From: Evansella halocellulosilytica
GTDB lineage: Bacteria > Bacillota > Bacilli > Bacillales > Salisediminibacteriaceae
Direction of reading: 5' to 3'
Assembly: GCF_002335745.1 (NCBI RefSeq)
Contig: NZ_NIST01000001.1
Span: 4,154,354-4,218,353, forward strand
Length of the DNA stretch: 64,000 nucleotides
The translations under genes were made by a program, and so were the position numbers. The notes beneath the pieces were generated by a model that saw only the letters and a list, made by a program, of their open reading frames with translations, was not told where the DNA came from and made no database searches. How positions within the stretch are numbered: position 1 is the first letter of the stretch; each line of letters starts with the position of its first letter. Positions 49,366-57,940 of this stretch are shown piece after piece.

Positions 49366-50367
49366 TTAGATGATGTTCTCCTCCAGAAGAAGCTTAACGA
49401 CTTCTTCATACGTTAATGGAGGGTGATCATTTGAACTGTACGTTTGATGTTTTGCTTTTTTCGCATGTTCATATGTTTCATCTTTTCCATACATTCCTGG
49501 AATAATGAACATGTCTTTGAGCTCCCATGCCTCCAATGATTCTTCGTACGTCATTAATTCCTCATACCTTTTTTCACCAAGCCTTAGTCCGATTTCTTCG
49601 ATGGAGACTCCCTCGTTCATCCCTTCCTTTTTACAAGTCTCTTTCACAATCGCTGTTACTAAATCTTTTAGTTTTATGATCGGCATTTTTAATACGAACA
49701 CTTCACCGCCTTTCGACTCCTTTAACGCCTTTATTGTCAGTGTTGTTGCTTGATTAACGGTCATCATAAATCGAGTCATCTGGACATCTGTGACCGTTAC
49801 TTTTTGCTCATGAATAATTTGTTTTTTAAACAACGGAATGACTGAGCCACGTGAACCAAGGACATTTCCAAACCTTACACTTGCAAATACTGTTTTGCCT
49901 TTCCCATTACTATATTGTGCCGAAGATATTAACCGTTCAGCCGTCAATTTTGTTGCTCCATACGTATTTGTTGGTGAAATTGCTTTATCAGAACTTGTGA
50001 AAACCACTTTTTTTACTTGTTGTGCATTCGCTGCTTTGATTACATTATACGTTCCGTTAATATTCGTCATGACCGCTTCATATGGATTATATTCACATGC
50101 AGGAACATGTTTCATTGCAGCTGTGTGAAAAACATAATCAATATCTTCCATAGCACTATATACACGGGTATAATCTCGAACATCTCCAATTAAAAATCGA
50201 AGGTTCTTCTGATGGCGATATTGATTTTGTAGTTGATGTTGCTTAAATTCGTCTCTGCTAAAAATTCTCACGACTTGCGGATCTTCTAGCATGATCTGTT
50301 TGAGAAGATTGGTCCCGATTGTACCGGTTCCGCCAATGATTAAAATTCGTTTATTTTTAAAAAACAT
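49366..50367 (-). CDS. pseB: UDP-GlcNAc 4,6-dehydratase (inverting), PseB-like
   Basis: 333 residues with the start at 50367 (GAGAGGAGGATTTACG before ATG). A FlaA1/PseB-type short SDR: ILIIGGTGTIGTNLLKQIML, FHTAAMKHVPACEYNPYEAV (about 85-104), TSSDKAISPTNTYGATKL with the catalytic Asp-Lys and Tyr/Lys (about 122-139), and VRFGNVLGSRGSVIPLF. It starts the pathway by making the 4-keto-6-deoxy sugar and inverting C5. First gene of the nine-gene operon. Confidence 0.9.
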   Translation of the reverse strand: MFFKNKRILIIGGTGTIGTNLLKQIMLEDPQVVRIFSRDEFKQHQLQNQYRHQKNLRFLIGDVRDYTRVYSAMEDIDYVFHTAAMKHVPACEYNPYEAVMTNINGTYNVIKAANAQQVKKVVFTSSDKAISPTNTYGATKLTAERLISSAQYSNGKGKTVFASVRFGNVLGSRGSVIPLFKKQIIHEQKVTVTDVQMTRFMMTVNQATTLTIKALKESKGGEVFVLKMPIIKLKDLVTAIVKETCKKEGMNEGVSIEEIGLRLGEKRYEELMTYEESLEAWELKDMFIIPGMYGKDETYEHAKKAKHQTYSSNDHPPLTYEEVVKLLLEENII

Positions 50368-50431
50368 CGTAAATCCTCCTCTCATCATGACATAAACATT
50401 CATGATTTCCTTCTAACTTTTTGTGCCTTTA

Positions 50432-50459
50432 TATCCTATGAACCTCCCACTAGACTAGT
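50432..50459 (-). promoter_or_regulatory. sigma-K-like promoter of the nonulosonate operon
   Basis: On the minus strand, ACT (50459-50457), a 16-bp spacer and CATAGGATA (50440-50432), a full match to CATANNNTA. It gives a leader of about 55 bases before pseB. Confidence 0.6.
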
Positions 50460-50598
50460 AACGGTTACTGTCCAGTTATTTCTCTGATTCCTACGAAAAG
50501 CGATATAAAATAGCACGTCATGAATATTTCACACTAAACCTGCAATATATGTATAAGAATATGGAGGTTTATGTGCTTGTAAAAAGGAGGATTCCAAG

Positions 50599-52563
50599 AT
50601 GTTGGATGAATTGAAAATAAGCTTAAATGGAGATCAATTAATCATCGATAAAGGCATTTATGAGGAATTAAAAAATACGTTTACTTATGAGTGCTGGGTG
50701 AAACCGGAACGGTCTCACACAACTGGAATCGATACAATTCGAGGAACGTTTGGTACTAAAGGGCAAACGTATTTAATTGCCCCTGGACATGGAAATCACA
50801 AAAATACTGCAGGCGTAGGATTTTCTGTCGCAACAAATGGGATTTCTGTATTTGAACATACCCACAATTATTTACCTTCGGTTCTCGTGTATCGTGGGCA
50901 AATATTAGATTGGACTCACATTGCGGTCGTTTACAACAATAAAGTTCCCTCTTTATATATTAACGGGACATTTGTGAAACGAGGTTTAAAAAGCCCTGTG
51001 GATCATGTATTTGCTTCCGGTACTGTCGGTGGTATTAATCCATATGGCTATTATAAAGGACACGTATACAATTTGCGGCTATGGATAACGGTTCGAACGC
51101 AAATTGAAATTAAAAAACAAATGAACCTAGTGTTAGAAGAAGGAAAAAATGGATTATATAAAGTATGGCGTTTTCCAAAAACGTCTCATGCGACACGAGT
51201 AAATGAGTCCTCATCCATTCTAGAAAAACATACGGATATACTAAGTAGATGGAATATTATTCAACCACGTTCACATGCAACCAAACCTGATTCTGTTCAA
51301 ACACATATTCATGTCGATCCTTTTATTCGTGCACACAAACAAACCGATACCAAAGATGTATCTGATATATTTATTCTTCCAGGTTTATACCGAAATGACT
51401 ATCAAAATTTTCTCGTTCCTGTAGCTAATCAGTTAATACGAAAAGGACAATCAGTGAGCTTTCTTTTAGACTCATCCAGTCAAATCGCCTCAACACCTTC
51501 ACTATCCCCTAAAGTAAAAGTAATCAATAAAGAAGAATACGTAAAAAACCATTCGATCGAATCCATATCCACCCAATTTTATGCAAGTCAAATCTTACAA
51601 CATATCAATGCTTGGTCAAAAATGGAAGGACTCACACATGCTAAGAAAATATGGCTAAAAAATTTCTATACTAAATATGCGCAAGATTTGATTAGTACTT
51701 CGATGATGTTACTTGATATCCGTCCAAAGATTGTGTATGGGATTCATTATGTCATGAACCCTGGTTGTAGTGATGCGATCCAATTCTATTCTCACACCAT
51801 ACCGGTTAAGACCATTTTAATTCAGCACGGCTTTTTTCTAGGAGAATACCATGATTTTCGAGGTTCAGACGAGGTAATTTTATGGGGAGATTTTCATGAA
51901 CGTATCTTAAAACAATTTTCTAATCGCCCACCTAGTGTCATATTAGGAAACCCAAAATTAGAAAGCTTAATGAAGCAATATGAAGCAGCAATAAACAACG
52001 CTTATGATGAGAATGATTTTGTAAACAATGAAACTGAACTTCTTTATCTTTTTTCTCAATCCCCAAAAATAAGTAAGCAAAGTAAAAACAACCTTGACCT
52101 ATTTGTCCAAACAGTCCAAAACCTGACTCAAATGAAAGTTACGTATAAACTACACCCGTCTTTTACCATACATCATTTAGAAGAATATGTACGAAATGGC
52201 CGAATACGCCCAGAGCAAGTCGTTCAGAATGGTGATTTATATCAACTGATTCGTCAGGCGGATATCGTTTTAGGAGACACGTCGACAGCCATTTTTGAAG
52301 CTGCCGCTTTTTCAAAGCCTGTTATCCAAATTTGTCACCCAACATCCGAAGAAGCAACAAAAAAGCAACTCATTTTTACGACAGGAACATCGACGACTGA
52401 ACTTCGATCAATGTTGCAGCAAATTCAATCGAATAATAACAAAAAGCAAGAAATATTAACGCAGCAAAAACAGAAGATCGAGGATATTTTTTATCAAACA
52501 AAAGGAACTTCCGCAAGAATAGCGAATTATTTATCACAACAATGCAGCAAGATCAATCGTTAA
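50599..52563 (+). CDS. LamG-domain fused to GT-B glycosyltransferase (SpsB/CDP-glycerol transferase-like)
   Basis: 654 residues, two parts. Residues about 20-195 form a LamG/concanavalin-like lectin domain: TYECWVKPERS, GTFGTKGQTYLIAPG, AGVGFSVATNGISV, WTHIAVVYN, SLYINGTFVKRGLKSP and VGGINPYGYYKGHV, all characteristic of the jelly roll. From about 250 the protein is a GT-B type transferase: FILPGLYRNDYQNFLVP, KTILIQHGFFLGEY (about 411), VILWGDFHERIL, VILGNPKLE, YKLHPSF (HP motif, about 520) and DIVLGDTSTAIFEAAAF (about 555). The C-terminal part resembles CDP-glycerol/capsule transferases and B. subtilis SpsB. The KLHP pair would suit a CMP-sugar donor. Start: AAAAGGAGGATTCCAAGATG. Confidence 0.72.
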   Translation: MLDELKISLNGDQLIIDKGIYEELKNTFTYECWVKPERSHTTGIDTIRGTFGTKGQTYLIAPGHGNHKNTAGVGFSVATNGISVFEHTHNYLPSVLVYRGQILDWTHIAVVYNNKVPSLYINGTFVKRGLKSPVDHVFASGTVGGINPYGYYKGHVYNLRLWITVRTQIEIKKQMNLVLEEGKNGLYKVWRFPKTSHATRVNESSSILEKHTDILSRWNIIQPRSHATKPDSVQTHIHVDPFIRAHKQTDTKDVSDIFILPGLYRNDYQNFLVPVANQLIRKGQSVSFLLDSSSQIASTPSLSPKVKVINKEEYVKNHSIESISTQFYASQILQHINAWSKMEGLTHAKKIWLKNFYTKYAQDLISTSMMLLDIRPKIVYGIHYVMNPGCSDAIQFYSHTIPVKTILIQHGFFLGEYHDFRGSDEVILWGDFHERILKQFSNRPPSVILGNPKLESLMKQYEAAINNAYDENDFVNNETELLYLFSQSPKISKQSKNNLDLFVQTVQNLTQMKVTYKLHPSFTIHHLEEYVRNGRIRPEQVVQNGDLYQLIRQADIVLGDTSTAIFEAAAFSKPVIQICHPTSEEATKKQLIFTTGTSTTELRSMLQQIQSNNNKKQEILTQQKQKIEDIFYQTKGTSARIANYLSQQCSKINR

Positions 52564-52699
52564 AGATCTTACTGCATTTTATAGCATTTCATAAGAACAT
52601 ATTCAGTGAACATTTCGTTGACATCACTCTATTTAATTGTTGTCCCTCTTGATAGAAAGTGAAGGCTAATCAAGTGTACTATACGTATTAGACACATAT

Positions 52700-54520
52700 T
52701 TAGTTTTTGTCATAATGAAGCTTGATGACATTTAAAATTGACTTTGCTCTCTGTTCCCACGTGTGATTTTTTTTTGCAATCTCTCTTCCTTTTAATGCGA
52801 TCCTCTCTAGCATATCAACATCTTGTAAATAAGAAACAACCTTTTCTTCAAGGTTTGGATCGTCTAGGTCATAAAACAATATATTTTCTCCATGAGTGAA
52901 ATTCGATTCTAAAAACTTGTTTTTATCAGTTAAACTTACACCACCTGTTAACATCGCCGTAAAAATGCGATCATGTCCACCGTAAGCTAAATTGGGTAAA
53001 ATGTTCAAGATCATTTTAGCATGCTGTAATTTATATTGAAATTCTAAATAGTCAATAGAAGGATAAATTTGGATGCGACCATTTTTATTCTTTAAATATT
53101 GCCAGTCTGTGTTAAAGATCATAAGGGACAGATGTTTAAATGATTCTAATACTTTCTTCCGACGATAACCACGAATATAGTAATCTGCGTGAACTAATAA
53201 ATTCGTGAAACGTCGATCAGGTGTTAACCTTTTTCCTTTCGAATGTAAAACTACTTCAGCTACGTCGATCAATGGGATGTTTGATTCATACAACGACTTC
53301 TCAACAATTTCATCGATCATCGTCTTATATTCATGATCTTGTAGCCAAACATTTCGGTGTTTCACAGGGTCCGTATATGTTCCTGTAAATAAAATATCGG
53401 TATTTCTTTTATTTAATGAATTTGCAGGAATTTCAGAAATGTTTCCTAAAGAAGCTCCATGCGGGATAAATGCTTTCGTAAATGTCCCTTTGTAATAATT
53501 GTTTAAATAATCAACATGTGTCCTATCTAAACATGAAACGATTAAATTTTCAGCTTTTAAGTTGTAATCTAAACGATTTTGATGATAGATCGGATGATCT
53601 ACTAGATAACAGAAAAACGGGACTTGTAATCCATTGATTCTTTGTTTTAAATATTCATACCCATGTGCATTCATTCCGAACAAAAAATAAAGATTTTTGT
53701 CTCTTAAAATTGTTTCAATTTTTTTATTATAATCAGGCTTTGTTAAGTCGATCATAATTAGATCGTATCCTAATTGTTCAAACGCTTTCGACAATGCAGT
53801 TGCAAAAAAACGAGTAGCACTATAACTGCTACTTGACATAATTACTCCGATTTTCTTTACTGCTGTTTCAGCTGTTTTTTTCATTTGTCCGTAGATGTAT
53901 CCATGGTGTTGGTGCCCAGTTCGATCGAGAATGAGTGTACTTTTTTCATTGAATTGATAGTTAACGATTAGCCCGTTGTCTTTTGCTTCAATTTTTTTTT
54001 CCATTTTTTGAGCAATCGTTTCGGGAGCGAGCGGATGATCCCAAAGTCGAAATTGGCGAATATACCCTTGAAAAAATCCATAGGGAGATAAACCACCAAT
54101 AATTCCAGATGCATAGACAGACTCCTTTGGACTAACGAGTCCAACTTTCCGCAATACCCCATTAATGTACAATTTCGGTCTTTTTTCATCATAAGTGATT
54201 GCAATATGAATCCAGTTATTAATCGGTACTGCAAGGGAAAGAGTGATCGGTAAATAGTTGACACTATGCTCTACGACTACAATACCGTTCGTTCCAACAG
54301 ACAGTCCGACTCCAGCACATGCGGCATCCAAGCAATTTTCTGCTCCAATGATATATTTTTGACCTAACGTCCCGGCAACGCCTGTCGTCGATTCTTTTTT
54401 TATCGTAATCGGAGCAGATGGTTTAACAAAAAACTCATACGTAAAATTGTTTTTAATTTTAGGGAAAATAGACTGAATAACGATTTTCTCTTTTCCTGTA
54501 AAATGATAGTAGTCATTCAA
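52700..54520 (-). CDS. LamG-domain fused to CgeB-like glycosyltransferase
   Basis: 606 residues. TTG start after TTGGAGTGAATAAAT. The first 200 residues are a LamG-type domain clearly related to that of the gene at 50599: TYEFFVKPSAP, GTLGQKYIIGAEN, AGVGLSVGTNGIVVVEHSV, WIHIAITYDEKRPKLYING, GLVSPKESVYASG and GGLSPYGFFQGYI. The catalytic part (about 220-606) is different from that gene: SSSYSATRFFATALSKAFEQ, LYFLFGMNAHGYEYL, CYLVDHPIYHQNRLDY, TDILFTGTYTDP, YGGHDRIFTAMLTGGVSLT and FYDLDDPNLEEKVVSYL, a CgeB-like GT. It is the last gene of the rhamnose operon. Confidence 0.75.
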   Translation of the reverse strand: MNDYYHFTGKEKIVIQSIFPKIKNNFTYEFFVKPSAPITIKKESTTGVAGTLGQKYIIGAENCLDAACAGVGLSVGTNGIVVVEHSVNYLPITLSLAVPINNWIHIAITYDEKRPKLYINGVLRKVGLVSPKESVYASGIIGGLSPYGFFQGYIRQFRLWDHPLAPETIAQKMEKKIEAKDNGLIVNYQFNEKSTLILDRTGHQHHGYIYGQMKKTAETAVKKIGVIMSSSSYSATRFFATALSKAFEQLGYDLIMIDLTKPDYNKKIETILRDKNLYFLFGMNAHGYEYLKQRINGLQVPFFCYLVDHPIYHQNRLDYNLKAENLIVSCLDRTHVDYLNNYYKGTFTKAFIPHGASLGNISEIPANSLNKRNTDILFTGTYTDPVKHRNVWLQDHEYKTMIDEIVEKSLYESNIPLIDVAEVVLHSKGKRLTPDRRFTNLLVHADYYIRGYRRKKVLESFKHLSLMIFNTDWQYLKNKNGRIQIYPSIDYLEFQYKLQHAKMILNILPNLAYGGHDRIFTAMLTGGVSLTDKNKFLESNFTHGENILFYDLDDPNLEEKVVSYLQDVDMLERIALKGREIAKKNHTWEQRAKSILNVIKLHYDKN

Positions 54521-54584
54521 ATTTATTCACTCCAATCTATTTTACGCATGGTCGTATATACGACGGTCTGTTTTCCTACAACCT

Positions 54585-55040
54585 TTAGCGGTTCTTTGTC
54601 TCCCAATCAAAACCTATCTGGGCATCATCCCAAGGTATTCTTTTTTCATCAGGGTTTTTAGCATTATACGATTCCGTCGTAAAATAAATAATGGTTGCTG
54701 GTTTGCTGCCAAGTACACGGTATCCGTGAGCGACTCCTTTTGGAATGAGAACAATAATCGGATTTTCTTCTCCCATATAATACACATCCGTTTGACCTTT
54801 CGTTGGAGATTGTTCCCTTAGATCATATAAGACAACTTGTGCATTACCTGATGGAAAAAACCATAAATCATCTTGATTCTCATGATAATGAAAAGCTTTT
54901 ACGACACCTGGATAACTCATGGACCATGATGCCTGACCAAATCGCTCCAATAACTGTTCATCATCTCGTAAGACTTCAGCAAAAAAACCTCGGTCATCAC
55001 AATGTTTCATTAAGGTTTTTACTTTTACTCCGTCAATCAT
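54585..55040 (-). CDS. rmlC: dTDP-4-dehydrorhamnose 3,5-epimerase-like
   Basis: 151 residues, cupin fold. FFAEVLRDDEQ, SWSMSYPGVVKAFHYHENQD with the active His (about 52-54), DLWFFPSGNAQVVLYDLRE and VLIPKGVAHGYRVLG are the RmlC/SpsL landmarks. It is shorter than the usual 180 residues, like B. subtilis SpsL. It epimerises the 4-keto sugar before RmlD reduces it. Overlaps rmlD by four bases. Confidence 0.88.
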   Translation of the reverse strand: MIDGVKVKTLMKHCDDRGFFAEVLRDDEQLLERFGQASWSMSYPGVVKAFHYHENQDDLWFFPSGNAQVVLYDLREQSPTKGQTDVYYMGEENPIIVLIPKGVAHGYRVLGSKPATIIYFTTESYNAKNPDEKRIPWDDAQIGFDWETKNR

Positions 55041-55897
55041 CTTATGAACTCCTTTCTAAGGTACTCTGAAACAGCATCTTGCCAGCTTCTAGGTAAAGGT
55101 AATCCTTCTCGTAATAATTTATCTTTTGACAAGACGGAATAATGTGGTCTCGGTGCAGATGAACCAAATTCTTTTGTCGAGACAGGTACTAACAATTTAG
55201 AATCATAACCTGATTCATTGAAAATATATTTTGCAAACTCAAACCAGGTGCAGCTTTCTGAATTCGTAACATGATATATACCTGATTTGCCTAATTCGAT
55301 TAACGTACGAATAACAGATACAAGGTCAGCTGTATAAGTAGGACTACCCATTTGATCATTGACAACCTTGATCGGGATCTGTTTCTTTCCTAGACGTAAC
55401 ATAGTATTCACAAAGTTGTTTCCGCCGTGTCCAAACACCCAAGAAGTCCGAACGATCGTACAATTTTTGCGGATAACCGACTGACAAGTTTCTTCTCCGA
55501 GACACTTACTTACCCCATAAATATTTAATGGGTCTGTCTCATCCTTTTCAGTGTACGGCACACTTTTTTTACCATTAAAAACATAGTCACTACTTATATA
55601 AATGAGTCGTGTTTGATGTCGTTTAGCAGCTAGGGCAATATTCATTGTTCCAACAGCATTTATGCGAAAAGCGGTTAGACGATCTAATTCACAATGATCG
55701 ACCGCAGTATAGGCAGCTGCATGAATAATAATGTCTGGGTCGATTTCTTGAACCCGTTCTTCTACTTTTTGTGGTACTGTAATGTCTAACTCGTCTTTCC
55801 CATATGCGTATACGTTGTAGCTGATTGAAAGCTGTTTCTCTAATTCTTTTCCGAGTTGTCCTTTACCACCTGTAATCATTAATTTTTTCTTAACCAT
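55037..55897 (-). CDS. rmlD: dTDP-4-dehydrorhamnose reductase
   Basis: About 286 residues with ATG at 55897 (AGGTGGA before it; alternatives at 55900 and a GTG at 55906). RmlD landmarks: MITGGKGQLGKELEKQ, DELDITVPQKVEE, IIHAAAYTAVDHCELD (about 68-83), YISSDYVFNGKKSVPYTE with the catalytic Tyr/Ser, DPLNIYGVSKCLGEE (YxxxK) and TSWVFGHGGNNFVNTML. The last step to dTDP-L-rhamnose. Homologous to SpsK. Overlaps rmlB. Confidence 0.93.
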   Translation of the reverse strand: MVKKKLMITGGKGQLGKELEKQLSISYNVYAYGKDELDITVPQKVEERVQEIDPDIIIHAAAYTAVDHCELDRLTAFRINAVGTMNIALAAKRHQTRLIYISSDYVFNGKKSVPYTEKDETDPLNIYGVSKCLGEETCQSVIRKNCTIVRTSWVFGHGGNNFVNTMLRLGKKQIPIKVVNDQMGSPTYTADLVSVIRTLIELGKSGIYHVTNSESCTWFEFAKYIFNESGYDSKLLVPVSTKEFGSSAPRPHYSVLSKDKLLREGLPLPRSWQDAVSEYLRKEFIR

Positions 55898-56855
55898 CAT
55901 TTCCACCTAATTGACCTTGATTTTGATACCATTTAATCGTTTCAATAATACCTTCTTCAAACTGTACTTTCGGCTCCCAGCCTAGCTCTGTGTTTATTTT
56001 CGTAAAATCGATTGAGTAGCGACGATCATGTCCTTTCCTATCGTCAACATATTCAATCAAAGCTTCATCTTTACGAAGGTACTTTAAGATCGCTTTGATG
56101 ACATCAATATTCGTTCTCTCTTCGTGACCTCCAATATTATAAACTTCACCTGGCACTCCTCGTTCCAAAACAAAGTGAACAGCTCGGCAATGATCACTTA
56201 CATGGATCCAATCTCGTATATTCATTCCATCTCCGTAAAGCGGAATCGGTTCACCTTTCATCGCATTTGTAATCACTTTTGGAATAAATTTTTCTTTGTT
56301 TTGTTGAGGACCATAGTTGTTGCTGCACCTCGTAATAATTAACGGTAGCTTATACGTCTGAACAAATGACCTAACTAACAAGTCAGCTCCTGCTTTACTT
56401 GCTGAATATGGGTTATTTGGTTTAAGAGGAGATTTTTCAGTAAATGGGGCAGTAAATTTATCTAAAGATCCGTATACTTCATCCGTAGAAATTTGGATGA
56501 GGCGGTTTGCTTTTTTCTCTAAAACAGCATAGAGCAAATTTAAAGTACCTTTAATATTTGATTCGTAAAATTGGTCAGCTCGATTAATGCTTCTATCAAC
56601 ATGACTTTCCGCAGCAAAGTTGATGATAGCATCATATTGGCGGTCCAAAGCTCGTTCCAACTCATCTTCCTTACTAATATCGCCTTTTATTAAGCGATAA
56701 TGAGGGACCTCGTTAAACTTTTTAATATACTCCTCATTTGCTGCATACGTAAACGCATCAATGTTTGTTATTTGATAGGACTGATGGTCTAACATGTACT
56801 CAATGAAATTTGATCCGATAAACCCAGCTCCACCTGTAACTAAAAGTTGTTTCAT
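55890..56855 (-). CDS. rmlB: dTDP-glucose 4,6-dehydratase
   Basis: 321 residues. LLVTGGAGFIGSNFIEYML, NFAAESHVDRSINRADQFYE (about 79-98), QISTDEVYGSLD with the catalytic Thr-Asp-Glu, NPYSASKAGADLLVRSF (YxxxK) and TRCSNNYGPQQNKEKFIP. NIGGHEERTNIDVI in the C-terminal domain. The RmlB/SpsJ family. Makes the 4-keto-6-deoxyglucose intermediate. Confidence 0.95.
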   Translation of the reverse strand: MKQLLVTGGAGFIGSNFIEYMLDHQSYQITNIDAFTYAANEEYIKKFNEVPHYRLIKGDISKEDELERALDRQYDAIINFAAESHVDRSINRADQFYESNIKGTLNLLYAVLEKKANRLIQISTDEVYGSLDKFTAPFTEKSPLKPNNPYSASKAGADLLVRSFVQTYKLPLIITRCSNNYGPQQNKEKFIPKVITNAMKGEPIPLYGDGMNIRDWIHVSDHCRAVHFVLERGVPGEVYNIGGHEERTNIDVIKAILKYLRKDEALIEYVDDRKGHDRRYSIDFTKINTELGWEPKVQFEEGIIETIKWYQNQGQLGGNDG

Positions 56856-56869
56856 CTCATACTCTCTCC

Positions 56870-57595
56870 CTATTCAACCTCAAATTCTTTCTGAACAAGA
56901 CGGCTTGCCATCTGTAAGGAGTCGAAAGTTCCTGCATCAATCCACCAACCATTTAAGAGATTAAAGTTCATTTGACTCCTATGAATATATGAATTATTCA
57001 CATCGGTAATTTCTAATTCACCACGATGAGAAGGTTTTATATTTTTAATCATGTCAAATACTGCTCTATCGTACATATAGATACCGGTAACACAATATGG
57101 AGATATCCACGTTCTCGGTTTTTCGATAATGGAAGATACAAGGTTTTTCTCTTGATTTAATACCGCCACCCCAAAACGTTCTGGGTCCTCCACTTCTTTC
57201 AATAGAATTTTCGCTCCTTCGGCTTGCTTTTTAAATGATTCAATAAATGGAAGCAATGAATCTTCAAAAATATTATCACCTAATAAAACGATGAATTTAT
57301 CTTCAACAAATGCTTCAGCATAAGATAAAGCATCCGCTATTCCATCTGCCCTATTTTGAATTTCGTAACAAATATTTATCCCAAACTTTTCTCCATTACC
57401 TAGAAGTTGAAAAAAGTCACTTATATCTTCCTGATTTGTCACGATCATCACATCTTTTACCCCTGCGCCTTTTAATTTATTTATCGACCAATAAATCATC
57501 GGATAATTTCCTACAGGTAAAAGATGCTTATTAATGATCTCTGTTACAGGTCTGAGCCTCGTCCCTTTACCTCCTGCTAAAATAACTCCTTTCAC
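56870..57595 (-). CDS. rmlA: glucose-1-phosphate thymidylyltransferase, short form
   Basis: 241 residues, the short SpsI-like form (about 50 shorter than E. coli RmlA). MKGVILAGGKGTRLRPVTEI with the nucleotide loop, NKHLLPVGNYPMIYWSI, VLLGDNIFEDS (metal Asp) and SIIEKPRTWISPYCVTGIYMY (shown as two parts: SIIEKP and SPYCVTGIYMYD) are clear. It makes dTDP-glucose, the first step to dTDP-rhamnose. First gene of the rmlA-rmlB-rmlD-rmlC-GT operon. Confidence 0.93.
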   Translation of the reverse strand: MKGVILAGGKGTRLRPVTEIINKHLLPVGNYPMIYWSINKLKGAGVKDVMIVTNQEDISDFFQLLGNGEKFGINICYEIQNRADGIADALSYAEAFVEDKFIVLLGDNIFEDSLLPFIESFKKQAEGAKILLKEVEDPERFGVAVLNQEKNLVSSIIEKPRTWISPYCVTGIYMYDRAVFDMIKNIKPSHRGELEITDVNNSYIHRSQMNFNLLNGWWIDAGTFDSLQMASRLVQKEFEVE

Positions 57596-57724
57596 GCATA
57601 TTCCTCCTTCCGGTCACCGTGCGGAGAGCACTTTTTAGCAAAGAGTCCTCACTTATTTTCTCATGATCATCTCATGTAAAAATTCGTTGAACTACCTTTA
57701 AAAACATAAAGCTATTCATGGTTT

Positions 57725-57752
57725 TACAATATGATTTCCCTATAACTTTGGT
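57725..57752 (-). promoter_or_regulatory. sigma-K-like promoter of the rhamnose operon
   Basis: On the minus strand, ACC (57752-57750), a 16-bp spacer and CATATTGTA (57733-57725), a full match. It leaves a leader of about 120 bases before rmlA, which holds the GGAAGGAGGAATATG ribosome site and no obvious structure. The rest of 57596-57940 shows no gene. Confidence 0.55.
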
Positions 57753-57940
57753 AACCTGGGAATACAAAAATAGTATTTTACCTATCGCCACGTTCATGAA
57801 CAATAGAATTCGGTTCTGTATTGCATTTATTGCATATTGTAACGATCTTCTGATTTTTGCAAGGAAAATAAAATTTTACTTCTCACATTCTATTTCATGC
57901 ATATAGATGAACTAAAATAGCATTTGTCTGAGGTGAGAAA

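Noticed and set aside
41897-50367. Sialic or legionaminic acid pathway
   Set aside because: The inverting dehydratase, the PseC-type aminotransferase, PseG and PseH point to the altro-configured pseudaminate route; no NeuC-type or GDP-sugar pathway genes are present. A variant sugar remains possible because of the extra reductases.
57718-57906. 62-codon frame on the plus strand
   Set aside because: It begins inside the rhamnose operon promoter region, has no ribosome site and ends before the real gene at 57941.
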